A stretch of DNA of 64,000 bases from the NCBI RefSeq assembly GCF_024138165.1, contig NZ_CP100000.1, positions 3,348,001-3,412,000 of the forward strand. Direction: 5' to 3'. A program made the translations under genes and the position numbers. Under the pieces are notes generated by a model. It searched no databases. It was not told the DNA's origin and saw only the letters and a program-made list of their open reading frames with translations. Below are positions 45,518 to 54,098 of this stretch, one piece after another. The stretch is from Halorussus vallis. GTDB taxonomy: Archaea; Halobacteriota; Halobacteria; Halobacteriales; Haladaptataceae. Each line of letters starts with the position of its first letter. Position 1 is the first letter of the stretch.

Positions 45518-47371
45518 ATGAGCGGTCGTACCGTCGAAGTGAGCGTCGTCCTTCCCGCCTACAACGAGGAGGCGACCATCGAGAACACGGTCGAGACGAC
45601 GCTCGCTACGTTAGAGTCATTTCTTCCCGCGGGGAGCTTCGAGGTCATCGTCGCCGAGGACGGGTGTGACGACCGCACGCCCGAAATCGCCGACGAGATG
45701 GCCGAAGCCGACGAGCGGGTCCACCACTTCCACAGCGACGAGCGACTCGGCCGGGGTGGGGCGCTGAACCACGCGTTCCGCGCCGCGAACGGCGACACGC
45801 TGGTCTACTTCGATACGGACCTCGCCACCGACATGCGCCACCTCGAAGAACTGGTCGAGAGCGTGCGGTCCGGCGAGTACGAGTTCGCCACCGGGTCGCG
45901 CTGGATGCCCGAGAACGTCGCCGACCGGCCCGCCAAGCGGGACGTCGCTAGTCGGGGGTTCAACGGGCTGACCCGGACGTTCCTTAACTCTGAACTCCGG
46001 GACCACCAGTGCGGGTTCAAGGCGTTCGACCGGCGGGCGCTGTTCGACGTGCTGGAGGACACAGAGGACGAACACTGGTTCTGGGACACTGAGGTGCTCG
46101 TCCGCGCCCAGCACCGGGGCTACGACATCCACGAGTTCTCGGTCGACTGGACGCCGAAAGGCGACTCCAAGGTCGATATCGTCCGGGACGTCTTCGGGAT
46201 GGGGAGCCAGATTCTGCGGTGCTGGTGGGAGTTCTCCGTCCAGCCCCGCATCACGCGCCGAGTCTCCATCGTCGCCGGGGTGTTCCTCACCCTCGTGGCC
46301 GTCCTGCTGATGGGCGAGTACCTCCCGATGAAGCAGGTCCTCGAACACATGAGTTCGGCCGACCCGATGCTGGTCGGCCTGGCCGCGCTGATCTACGTCA
46401 TCTCGTGGCCCCTCCGCGGAACCCGGTACAGGGACATCCTGGAGGAACTGGGGTACACCGAGGACGCCGGCTTCCTGACGGGGGCCATCTTCGTGAGCCA
46501 GACGGGCAACCTCGTGTTCCCCGCTCGGGCGGGCGACGCGGTCCGGGCCTACGTCGTGAAGGCCCGGCGGTCGATTCCGTATCCGACCGGATTCGCGTCG
46601 CTGGCCGTCGAGCGGGTGTTCGACCTGCTGACCATCACGATGCTCGCGGGCGTGGTCCTCATCGGACTCGCGCTCACCGGCGCGACCTCCGGCCTCGAAT
46701 CGACCCTGTTCGGGTCGACGCCAGCGGGCGGCGAGTCGGCCGGCAAGTACGGCGCGGCCGGCCAGACCGCCCTCTACGTCGCGGGCGGCGTCGGCCTCGC
46801 GGCCATCCTCGCGGTCGGGGCCATCGTCGCCAGCGCCCGCTCGGACCGCAACCTCGTCCGGGGCGTCGTCTCCCGACTGAGCAACGACTCGTACGCCGAC
46901 TACGTCGCGGGCGTCATCGAGCGGTTCACCGGCGACGTCCAGACGGTCGCGGGCAACCGGAGCGCCTTCGCCACGGTCGGTGCGACCAGTCTCGCCATCT
47001 GGACGCTCGACGTGGTGACCGCGCTGCTCGTGCTGAGCGCGTTCCCGAGCGTCGAACTCCCGATTCCGCTGCTCGCGGGGGTCTGTTTCTTCGCGGTCAG
47101 CGTGGGTAACCTCGCGAAGGTCCTGCCGCTGTCACCCGGCGGTGTCGGCCTCTACGAGGGCGCATTCACCCTGCTGGTGGTCGGCCTGACCCCGCTCGGC
47201 TGGAGCGTCGCGCTGGGCGCGGCCATCCTCGACCACGCAGTCAAGAACATCGTGACGCTGGTCGGCGGCGTCGCCTCGATGTTCGTGTTGAACGTCTCGC
47301 TGACGACTGCCGTCGAGGAGAGCAAGGACGCCCGAGCGGCCGCCGACCCGGCGGAACCAACCGACGACTAG
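45518..47371 (+). CDS. Glycosyltransferase family 2 fused to a flippase-like (UPF0104) membrane domain
   Basis: 617 residues. Residues 1-240 form a GT-A glycosyltransferase: VSVVLPAYNEEATIENTVET, VIVAEDGCDDRTPEIA, GRGGALNHAFRAANGD, the metal-binding YFDTDLATDM and DHQCGFKAFDRRALFD, as in dolichyl-phosphate sugar synthases. From about 245 come eight or so membrane spans of the lysylphosphatidylglycerol-synthase TM/UPF0104 type (GTRYRDILEELGYTEDAGFL, NLVFPARAGDAVRAYVVKAR, SLAVERVFDLLTI, LPLSPGGVGLYEGAF). One chain could load a sugar on a lipid carrier and move it across the membrane. Confidence 0.88.
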   Translation: MSGRTVEVSVVLPAYNEEATIENTVETTLATLESFLPAGSFEVIVAEDGCDDRTPEIADEMAEADERVHHFHSDERLGRGGALNHAFRAANGDTLVYFDTDLATDMRHLEELVESVRSGEYEFATGSRWMPENVADRPAKRDVASRGFNGLTRTFLNSELRDHQCGFKAFDRRALFDVLEDTEDEHWFWDTEVLVRAQHRGYDIHEFSVDWTPKGDSKVDIVRDVFGMGSQILRCWWEFSVQPRITRRVSIVAGVFLTLVAVLLMGEYLPMKQVLEHMSSADPMLVGLAALIYVISWPLRGTRYRDILEELGYTEDAGFLTGAIFVSQTGNLVFPARAGDAVRAYVVKARRSIPYPTGFASLAVERVFDLLTITMLAGVVLIGLALTGATSGLESTLFGSTPAGGESAGKYGAAGQTALYVAGGVGLAAILAVGAIVASARSDRNLVRGVVSRLSNDSYADYVAGVIERFTGDVQTVAGNRSAFATVGATSLAIWTLDVVTALLVLSAFPSVELPIPLLAGVCFFAVSVGNLAKVLPLSPGGVGLYEGAFTLLVVGLTPLGWSVALGAAILDHAVKNIVTLVGGVASMFVLNVSLTTAVEESKDARAAADPAEPTDD

Positions 47372-47407
47372 ACGGTTTCGTTTTCCCGACGTTCCTCCCG
47401 AAAGGGG

Positions 47408-47986
47408 CTACTCGTACAGTCCTGTGACGAACGGTCCGAGCGCGCCGGCCACGGCGTCGGCCAGCGCACCCTCGCGGTCTACGATGCCGGCCGTCAGCGC
47501 GCCCGCCGCGCCCTGCTTCTTCGCAACGTCGTCCTCGCCGAGTACGTCGTCCATCACCGGCCCGAGTTCCTCGCCGTCACGGATTCGGTCGGCGATAGCG
47601 TCCGGGAGGCGCAAGCGCGGTCCCGCGCCGCGGCCGACGCGTTCGCCGTCGGTCGCGGCGGCCCACATGACCAGGAAGAGGCCGTCGACGCCCTCGGCCT
47701 CGGCGACGCCGCCTTCGAGGCCGACGCCGAGGTCGTACTCGCCCGAATCGAGGGCGTTCCGCGCACGGTTCTCGGCCCCGGCGACGGTTTCGCGCTCGCC
47801 GAACGGCTGTTCGCTCACGCCGGAGGCGACCGCGACCGATTCGACCGCGACCGACTCGACTGGAGTCGAGTCGGTCGCGGTCGTTTCGGACGCCGCGGTG
47901 TCCGACGCGGTCGATTCCAGGCTCTCGAAGGCCGCCTCGGTCGCGCGGCGCTTGACGGGGTTCGTGCTGCCGACGCCGACTCGCAT
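47408..47986 (-). CDS. YjjX/DUF84-like NTP phosphatase with inserted loop
   Basis: 192 residues. Starts MRVGVGSTNPVKRRATEAAF, the substrate loop of inosine/xanthosine triphosphatase; later GERETVAGAENRARNAL, YDLGVGLEGGVAEAEG and KKQGAAGALTAGIVDRE. The family removes non-canonical purine NTPs. Residues about 25-55 are a Thr/Ser/Val/Ala-rich run (TASDTAASETTATDST, then VESVAVESVAVASGV) longer than the family's usual loop. Its DNA holds a perfect 20-bp inverted repeat, so the loop may be inserted. Confidence 0.85.
   Translation of the reverse strand: MRVGVGSTNPVKRRATEAAFESLESTASDTAASETTATDSTPVESVAVESVAVASGVSEQPFGERETVAGAENRARNALDSGEYDLGVGLEGGVAEAEGVDGLFLVMWAAATDGERVGRGAGPRLRLPDAIADRIRDGEELGPVMDDVLGEDDVAKKQGAAGALTAGIVDREGALADAVAGALGPFVTGLYE
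47842..47883. repeat. Perfect 20-bp inverted repeat inside the YjjX-like gene
   Basis: Arm CGACCGCGACCGACTCGACT, centre GG, then the exact complement. It lies in the DNA for the low-complexity loop of the protein. Confidence 0.85.
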
Positions 47987-48049
47987 GGCCGGCCAGAGAC
48001 GCCCGGCCGACTTGGGGGTTGCGTTCGCCGCCGGGCGAGTCGTCCAGTT

Positions 48050-48916
48050 CTACTCGCCGACCAATCCCGGATGGAGCTTCGTCGCCAGCGTCTCGACGCC
48101 CTCGATCAATCGCGGACTCGGCTGGTTCAACAGCGAGTCGTCGACGACGTGGACGTTCCCCGCCTCGACCGCCGGGAGGTCCCAGCCCCGGTCGGCGACC
48201 GTCGAGGGGTCGACCCGGTCGCCCCGGCCGCAGACGTGGAGGACGACGTGTTCGGGGGCGGCGGTTTCGACCGCGGTTCGGGAGATCTCCCGGGAGCGCT
48301 CGCCCGGCGCGACGAAGGGACACCGTCCGCCGGCGGCCTCGACCGCCTCGGGGACCCAGTTGCCCGCCGCCATCGGGGGTTCGGACCACTCTTCGCAGTA
48401 GACCACGGGTCGCTCGAAGTCGGCAACGAACCGCCGGACGCGGTCGAGTCGGCTTCGCGAGCGCCACGCGAGGTCGTGGCCCCGCCGGGGGACGCCGAGC
48501 GCGGCCCCGATTTCGGCGAACGACTCGACGACCTCACCCAGGGTCGTCGGCGCGAAGTGGACGACCTCGTGGCCGCGGTCGCGGAGCGCCGCGGCCACGT
48601 CCGCCTGGAGGTCGTCGGCGGTCAGCACGAGGTCGGGGTCGCAATCGTCGACCGCGTCGTAGTCGGGGTTCAGCCACCCGCCGACGCGGACGAGGTTCTC
48701 GCGGGACTCCGTGCGGGCGCTCGCGTCGAGTTCGCAGTGGTGCGTGACGCCGACGAGGCGGTCGGTCGCACCCAGTGCGCGGGCGGTTTCGGTCGCGCTC
48801 GGGGCCAGCGAAACCACGCTCGGGGAGTTCGTGTCGCTCTCGGTCGTATCGCTCATGCGGTCGGCGTCACCTCTCGCCTCGTCCTCGGCGGTCGAACGGG
48901 GTAAATCGTCCGACAT
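48050..48916 (-). CDS. Corrinoid/BtuF-like substrate-binding-type protein without signal peptide
   Basis: 288 residues. The class III periplasmic-binding fold is shown by VVSLAPSATETARALGATDR, VGVTHHCEL, VGGWLNPDYDAVDDCDPDLV and a C-terminal VHVVDDSLLNQPSPRLIEG. These match BtuF-like cobalamin-binding proteins. No Tat, Sec or lipobox signal is seen, so it is probably cytoplasmic, a type often annotated cobalamin-binding in haloarchaea. A start at Met21 (48856) is also possible. No transporter genes are near. Confidence 0.8.
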   Translation of the reverse strand: MSDDLPRSTAEDEARGDADRMSDTTESDTNSPSVVSLAPSATETARALGATDRLVGVTHHCELDASARTESRENLVRVGGWLNPDYDAVDDCDPDLVLTADDLQADVAAALRDRGHEVVHFAPTTLGEVVESFAEIGAALGVPRRGHDLAWRSRSRLDRVRRFVADFERPVVYCEEWSEPPMAAGNWVPEAVEAAGGRCPFVAPGERSREISRTAVETAAPEHVVLHVCGRGDRVDPSTVADRGWDLPAVEAGNVHVVDDSLLNQPSPRLIEGVETLATKLHPGLVGE

Positions 48917-49134
48917 CGCGTCGGGTAGACAGCTTCTCGTTTAAATTTTTCCTTCACTCGAAGTGGACCGCCCGTTCGAACCGCCGTGGTAGGCGTTCAC
49001 GCGCCCCCAGGTCTTGATTCCGTAACACCTAAATAGCTTTCGGAATAACGGAAAGTTAAGAACTGAGGCCGGGTTTTTCAGGTTTTCCCCTGCCCGGTAG
49101 CTCACGCCATCTCGCGGTAGCGAGGAGTCTCACC

Positions 49135-50097
49135 ATGACCGATACGCGCATACGAACTCGACAGTCGGAGGAAGAGGTAACCGAAGAAACCGAGAGCGGT
49201 ACCGCCTGCCCCGAGTGCAGCGGAAAGCTCATCAGCGACAGCGAACACGGTGAAACCGTCTGCCAGGACTGCGGTCTGGTCGTCGAAGAGGACAACGTCG
49301 ACCGCGGCCCCGAGTGGCGCGCGTTCGACGCGAAGGAGAAGAACGAGAAGTCGCGGGTCGGCGCGCCGACCACGAACACGATGCACGACAAGGGACTGTC
49401 GACCAACATCGACTGGCGTGACAAGGACGCCTACGGTAACTCGCTGGGCTCCCGCCAGCGCGAGAAGATGCAGCGCCTGCGCAAGTGGAACGAGCGATTC
49501 CGGACCCGCGACTCGAAGGAGCGCAACCTCAAGCAGGCGCTCGGCGAAATCGACCGGATGGCCTCCGCGCTCGGCCTCCCGAACAACGTCCGGGAAACCG
49601 CGTCGGTCATCTACCGGCGCGCGCTCGACGAGGACCTCCTGCCCGGACGGTCCATCGAGGGCGTCTCGACCGCCTGCGTCTACGCCGCCGCCCGACAGGC
49701 CGGCGTTCCGCGGAGCCTCGACGAGATCGGCGACGTGAGCCGAGTCGAGAAGAGCGAGGTCGCTCGGACGTACCGCTACGTCGTCCGCGAACTCAGCCTC
49801 GAAGTCAAGCCCGCCGACCCCGAGAGCTACGTCCCGCGGTTCGCCTCCGGTCTCGGCCTCTCCGACGAGGCCGAACACCGTGCCCGCGAACTGCTCCGGA
49901 CCGCCAAGGAGCAGGGCGTCCACAGCGGCAAGTCGCCGGTCGGCCTCGCCGCAGCCGCCGTCTACGCCGCCGCGCTCCTGACCAACGAGAAGACCACCCA
50001 GGCGGAGGTCAGCGACGTGGCCGACATCAGCGAGGTCACCATCCGGAACCGCTACCACGAACTGCTCGAAGCCGAGGAAGCGCCCGCGGCCATCTGA
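49135..50097 (+). CDS. tfb: Transcription initiation factor TFB
   Basis: 320 residues. N-terminal zinc ribbon CPECSGKLISDSEHGETVC with QDCGLVVEEDNVDRGPEWRA, the B-reader/linker (KEKNEKSRVGAPTTNTMHDK), and two cyclin-like repeats (about 120-210 and 215-310) with SIEGVSTACVYAAARQAGVP and KSPVGLAAAAVYAAALLTNE. It brings RNA polymerase to TBP-bound promoters. Haloarchaea have several TFBs; this is one full-length copy. The upstream region is AT-rich (TAACACCTAAATAGC and AATAACGGAAAGTTAAG). Confidence 0.96.
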   Translation: MTDTRIRTRQSEEEVTEETESGTACPECSGKLISDSEHGETVCQDCGLVVEEDNVDRGPEWRAFDAKEKNEKSRVGAPTTNTMHDKGLSTNIDWRDKDAYGNSLGSRQREKMQRLRKWNERFRTRDSKERNLKQALGEIDRMASALGLPNNVRETASVIYRRALDEDLLPGRSIEGVSTACVYAAARQAGVPRSLDEIGDVSRVEKSEVARTYRYVVRELSLEVKPADPESYVPRFASGLGLSDEAEHRARELLRTAKEQGVHSGKSPVGLAAAAVYAAALLTNEKTTQAEVSDVADISEVTIRNRYHELLEAEEAPAAI

Positions 50098-50187
50098 GGT
50101 CGGCCGCCACAGACACTCCTAGTAACTTCCACCCGCTCTCGAACCGAAAGAGAGTTCTATCGTCTGCGCGATGAGTCAAGGGAGCGG

Positions 50188-51222
50188 ATGGAGACCGAAC
50201 ACCGGATTCACGTCGACGACGCCCGCGCGATGGAGCAGTTGGCCGACGACTCCGTCGAACTCGTCGTCACCTCGCCGCCGTACCCGATGATCGAGATGTG
50301 GGACGAACTCTTCTCCGAACTCGACCCCGCGGTCGGCGACTTTCTCGCCGCGGGCGACGGCGACGCCGCCTTCGAGTCGATGCACGAGGCGCTCGCGCCC
50401 GTCTGGGACGAACTCGCCCGCGTGCTTGTCCCCGGCGGCATCGCCGCGGTCAACGTCGGGGACGCCACCCGGAGCGTCGGCGACGGTTTCCAACTCTATC
50501 CGAACCACGCCGAACTCATCGACCGGTTTCGGACTCGCGGCTTCGACCTGTTGCCCGACGTGCTCTGGCGCAAGCCGGTCAACAGCCACGCCAAGTTCAT
50601 GGGGTCGGGGATGGTCCCCCCGAACGCCTACGCCACCCTCGAACACGAGTACGTGCTCATCTTCCGGAACGGAAGCGGGTCGCGGTCGTTCGAACCCAAC
50701 GCCGACCGGCGCTACGAGGCGGCGTACTTCTGGGAGGAGCGCAACGACTGGTTCTCGGACCTCTGGACCGACGTGCGCGGCGAGGCCCAGGACCTGACGG
50801 GCGAAGAACCCCGCGAGCGCTCGGGGGCGTTCCCGTTCGAGGTGCCGTACCGGCTGGTCAACATGTACTCGGCGTACGGCGACACCGTGCTCGACCCCTT
50901 CTGGGGGACCGGCACGACGACGCTCGCCGCGATGGTGGCCGGGCGCGACTCGGTGGGCTACGAACTCCGCCGCGAGTTCCGAGCGGCGTTCGACGACCGA
51001 ATCGAGGGTGTCGAGTCGTTCGCCGACGACGTCGTCGGCGAACGACTCGCCGACCATCGGGCGTTCGCGGCCGGCCGAGACGACCTGGAGTACGAGGCCG
51101 AGAACTACGACTTCCGGGTGATGACCGACCAGGAGCGCCGAATCCGGCTCTACACGGTGGCGGAGTGTCGGCGCGAGGGCGACGACTACGCCGTCTCCCA
51201 CCGGCCGTTCGACGATAAGTAG
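50188..51222 (+). CDS. Orphan DNA methyltransferase, probable CTAG N4-cytosine type
   Basis: 344 residues. Motif IV comes first as VVTSPPYPM (27-35), the SPPY form typical of N4-cytosine enzymes. The SAM motif follows near the C-terminus (VLDPFWGTGTTTLAAMVAGR), the beta-type order. No restriction gene is adjacent. The sequence and the shikimate-gene neighbourhood fit the conserved orphan methyltransferase of haloarchaea known to modify CTAG (zim / HVO_0794 type); this identity is by recollection of family and context. CTAG is strikingly rare in the window. aroD follows after 31 bases. Confidence 0.8.
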   Translation: METEHRIHVDDARAMEQLADDSVELVVTSPPYPMIEMWDELFSELDPAVGDFLAAGDGDAAFESMHEALAPVWDELARVLVPGGIAAVNVGDATRSVGDGFQLYPNHAELIDRFRTRGFDLLPDVLWRKPVNSHAKFMGSGMVPPNAYATLEHEYVLIFRNGSGSRSFEPNADRRYEAAYFWEERNDWFSDLWTDVRGEAQDLTGEEPRERSGAFPFEVPYRLVNMYSAYGDTVLDPFWGTGTTTLAAMVAGRDSVGYELRREFRAAFDDRIEGVESFADDVVGERLADHRAFAAGRDDLEYEAENYDFRVMTDQERRIRLYTVAECRREGDDYAVSHRPFDDK

Positions 51223-51253
51223 CCTTTTGAGCGCGGCGGGCGCACGCCCGGCC

Positions 51254-51922
51254 ATGGAGTTCGAGGAGTTCGTGCTGGCGGCCAGCGTCACGGATCTCGA
51301 CGCCGAGCGCCGGGCGCGCGAACACGCAGACGCGGTGGAGTTTCGGATGGACCTGGCCGACGACCCGCTCTCGTCGCTCCGGGAGTACGACGGCGAACTG
51401 CCGATTCTCGCCACGAACCGGGCGACGTGGGAGGGCGGCGAGGCCGACGACGAGGGGCGACTCGACGCGCTGGCCGAGGCTGCCGAACTGGCCTGCGTCG
51501 GCGCGGTCGACGTGGAACTGAAGAGCCTCACCGCCGGCGAGGCCGAAGCGGTCGCCGAGCGTGCCCGCGAGGCGGGGACGGCGGTCGTCGCCTCGGTCCA
51601 CGACTTCGAAGCGACGCCCTCGCGGATGGACATGCGAAGTCGACTCCAGTTGGCCACCGAGCGCGCCGACGTGGGGAAACTCGCCGTCACGGCCCGGAGC
51701 AGGAGCGACGTGCTCGACCTGCTCGCCGTGACCGACGAGATGGCGACCTCGGGCGCGCGCGTGGCGACGATGGCGATGGGCGAACCGGGCCGCCACTCGC
51801 GGGCCGTCGCGCCGCTGTACGGCTCCAGAATCGGCTACGCGCCCGTCGACCCGGGCGACGCCACCGCACCGGGTCAGTACGACCTTGCGACGCTCGCGCG
51901 CCTCGTCGAGCAGTTGTCTTGA
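51254..51922 (+). CDS. aroD: 3-dehydroquinate dehydratase, type I
   Basis: 222 residues from ATG 51254 (MEFEEFVLAASVTDLDAE). VEFRMDLADDPLSSL, catalytic His in VVASVHDFEATPS, Schiff-base Lys in VGKLAVTARSR, and VATMAMGEPGRHSRAVAPLY with YAPVDPGDATAPGQ mark the type I enzyme. It dehydrates 3-dehydroquinate to dehydroshikimate, using the product of DHQ synthase II encoded 1 kb away. A strong hairpin begins 30 bases after the stop. Confidence 0.93.
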   Translation: MEFEEFVLAASVTDLDAERRAREHADAVEFRMDLADDPLSSLREYDGELPILATNRATWEGGEADDEGRLDALAEAAELACVGAVDVELKSLTAGEAEAVAERAREAGTAVVASVHDFEATPSRMDMRSRLQLATERADVGKLAVTARSRSDVLDLLAVTDEMATSGARVATMAMGEPGRHSRAVAPLYGSRIGYAPVDPGDATAPGQYDLATLARLVEQLS

Positions 51923-51951
51923 GTGGACGGGGAGACGCCGACTGCGAGCCT

Positions 51952-51986
51952 GCGACTGCTCGGCCGCGACGCGGCCGAGCAGTCGC
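51952..51986. terminator. Strong hairpin after aroD
   Basis: Perfect 16-bp stem GCGACTGCTCGGCCGC with loop GAC, 30 bases past the aroD stop. No T-run follows directly, so terminator function is uncertain; it may also belong to the set of perfect hairpins scattered through the window. Confidence 0.45.
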
Positions 51987-52064
51987 GCTAACGCTGCGAG
52001 GAGGCGGGCGACCGACGCGACGACGGACCGACGGGCGAACACGTCACTTCTTGGTCCCGTTTTC

Positions 52065-52360
52065 CTACTTAAGCGCTCGTGCGCCGGGCGGCTTTCGACG
52101 GTTACAGCGGCGAAGCGCCCGCACGAGTCGTCCCGCGGTCGGCTTCAGCGTATCCGCCGCGAGCGAAGCGAGCGGGCCGAAGAACCTTCGAAGGAGCGAC
52201 AGCGATGTGGCTGGCAGAGCCGCCTCGCTCGGAGCGAACGAGGCGGTGACGACGCGCTTTTCGTCGACGTTTTGCCAGCGAAACGCCCGCGAGCCGACGG
52301 CTCGCGGACGTTGAGCGCAGCAAACGGTCGGGCGCAAGCTTAAACATCCCTCGTCGGTTA
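52065..52360. other. Hairpin-rich intergenic stretch
   Basis: About 300 GC-rich bases with several hairpins, including CCGCGAGCC-GAC-GGCTCGCGG (52287-52307), a GCGAGCGAAGCGAGCGGG palindrome near 52160 and AACCTTCGAAGG near 52183. A TATA-like GCTTAAAC (about 52338) precedes the next gene. Structured-RNA families such as SRP or RNase P RNA were considered; their key motifs are not seen. Confidence 0.4.
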
Positions 52361-52370
52361 TCCCCGTCTA

Positions 52371-52832
52371 GTGACTCATACGAAATCCGAAAAGCGTCCG
52401 TGGCTGGGCGCAGTGTTGGCGTTCTTCCTGCCCGGACTCGGGCACGTCTACCTGCGCGAGTGGCTCCGCTCGCTCATGTGGTTCGGATTCCTCCTGAGCG
52501 CCATCATCCTGTTCGTCCCGATTCCGGACTCGGCGGTGGCGGCCGCCCAATCCGGCGGCCTCCAGGCGGCGTGGAACGCCGCGGTCGAGGCGACGTCCGA
52601 CCTCCCGCTGGAGGCGCTACTGCCCATCTGGGTCGTGCGCCTGTTCAGCGCCATCGACGCCTACTGGCTGGCGCTCCGGGGCACGACCGACGCAGAGGAA
52701 GAAGGCGAGCGGTGTCCCGCCTGCGGCAAACCCGTCGACGAGGACCTCGACTTCTGTCAGTGGTGCACGACGCCGCTACCCGAGCGCGAGGGACCCAACA
52801 CCCCGACCGAAGAAACCGCCGTCTCCCACTGA
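52371..52832 (+). CDS. Membrane protein with C-terminal zinc ribbon
   Basis: 153 residues from GTG 52371. Two hydrophobic regions (WLGAVLAFFLPGLGHVYL and SLMWFGFLLSAIILFVP), a helix, then a weaker third span, and a C-terminal zinc ribbon CPACGKPVDEDLDFCQWC. The LAFFLPGLGHVYLREW motif is common in haloarchaeal TM2-like proteins. Function unknown. Convergent with DHQ synthase II, 6 bases apart. Confidence 0.8.
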   Translation: MTHTKSEKRPWLGAVLAFFLPGLGHVYLREWLRSLMWFGFLLSAIILFVPIPDSAVAAAQSGGLQAAWNAAVEATSDLPLEALLPIWVVRLFSAIDAYWLALRGTTDAEEEGERCPACGKPVDEDLDFCQWCTTPLPEREGPNTPTEETAVSH

Positions 52833-52838
52833 GGAACG

Positions 52839-54005
52839 CTACTTCTCGATGATGCTCTCTTCGACCGTCTCGCCGAAGTGGCGAGCGCCGCCCTCGCGGT
52901 AGACCAGAAGTTCGTCGCCCTCTTCGAGGTCGGTGACCGCGGCGCGGCCCGCGCTGGTGGGCACCTTGATGGTTTCCGCGTTCTGCAGCAGCGTCTCGAC
53001 CCGGTCGCCGTCCTCGAACTCGACCTCGACCCGGAACATCGGACGCTTCTCTATCTTCACCCGGCCGACCGTCGCCTCGCGGGTGTGACCGTCGAGGTCG
53101 ACGACCTGCACCTCGTCGCCCGATTTGAGCTCCGAGAGATACTTCGTACCGCCGTCGGGGGTCCGGACGTAGGCGTGGACCGCGCCCGCGTTCACCCGGA
53201 ACGGCCGGGAGGCGACGTACGGCGACTCGGCGGTTTCGGCGTGGACGAAGAACAGCCCCCGTGACAACGACCCGACCAGCATCCCCTCGTCGTGTTCGAA
53301 CAGGCTCCCGGTGTCGACGCAGACCCGGTCGGCGCTCCCGGTGCGCTCGACGGCGGTGACGGTGCCCCACTCGAAGTCGAGGCGTTCGCGCTCGGCCTCG
53401 TCGCGGACCTCGACGGTCCGGCGGATCTCGTCGGGGTCGTCGGCGTCCAACAGGACGGCGTCGCTGCCGAGTTCGAGCGTCTCGAACGCGGTCTTGGCCT
53501 CCTCGGCGGAGGTGACGCCCGCGACCAGTTCGGTTTCCTCGCCGATACGCGCGATGAGGTTCTCCAGCGGGATGATGGTCCAGTCCTCACCGACGACGAT
53601 GGTGTGGTCGGCCTCCTGGGCGGCGGCCTCGGCGAACGCCTCGTAGTCCTCGCTCAGGATGCGGACGTACGCGCCGTCTGCGCGGTCGTCGTCGCGCCGG
53701 AGCGTCGAGAGGTCGGCCGACCCCGAGAAGTCGGCCGGGAGGTCGACCGTCCCGTCGCCCTCGCCGTCCTTACCCACGACGTAGGTGTCCGGTCGGGCGA
53801 GGTCCTCCGCCTCGTCGATGACCTGTACGTCGCCGTTGGTGAACGCCGCGACGTTCACGTCGCCGAGTTCGCGGACTCGACCGACGTCGTCGGCGTCAAC
53901 CAGCACCCAATCGATTCCCGCTTCCAGTCCCGCCGTGATTCGCTTCCGGCGGGCGTCCCAGTCGCCGACCGCGTCGTCGGCCTTGAGCCATACGGAGCGC
54001 GTCAT
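52839..54005 (-). CDS. 3-dehydroquinate synthase II (archaeal type)
   Basis: 388 residues. Starts MTRSVWLKADDAVGDWDARR; further marks are GIDWVLVDADDVGRVRELGD, VVGEDWTIIPLENLIA, GSLSRGLFFVHAET and VNAGAVHAYVRTPDGGTKYL. This enzyme converts ADTH to 3-dehydroquinate by oxidative deamination and cyclisation, replacing bacterial AroB in archaea that use ADTH synthase (27665-28465). With aroD 0.9 kb away it covers steps one to three of aromatic synthesis. Confidence 0.93.
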   Translation of the reverse strand: MTRSVWLKADDAVGDWDARRKRITAGLEAGIDWVLVDADDVGRVRELGDVNVAAFTNGDVQVIDEAEDLARPDTYVVGKDGEGDGTVDLPADFSGSADLSTLRRDDDRADGAYVRILSEDYEAFAEAAAQEADHTIVVGEDWTIIPLENLIARIGEETELVAGVTSAEEAKTAFETLELGSDAVLLDADDPDEIRRTVEVRDEAERERLDFEWGTVTAVERTGSADRVCVDTGSLFEHDEGMLVGSLSRGLFFVHAETAESPYVASRPFRVNAGAVHAYVRTPDGGTKYLSELKSGDEVQVVDLDGHTREATVGRVKIEKRPMFRVEVEFEDGDRVETLLQNAETIKVPTSAGRAAVTDLEEGDELLVYREGGARHFGETVEESIIEK

Positions 54006-54098
54006 GTTCGCACGCTTGCGGCGCGACGGCTTGAACGTGGCGAATCCGACAACGGAGAAAAAGCGAATCGGCGAAAGCGGACGCCGCGGGTTCGGCGC

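Noticed and set aside
50188-51222. Restriction-modification system
   Set aside because: No endonuclease-like gene lies beside the methyltransferase; neighbours are TFB and aroD.
52065-52360. SRP RNA or RNase P RNA gene
   Set aside because: The GGAAG-type SRP helix 8 loop and the RNase P conserved core words are not seen.
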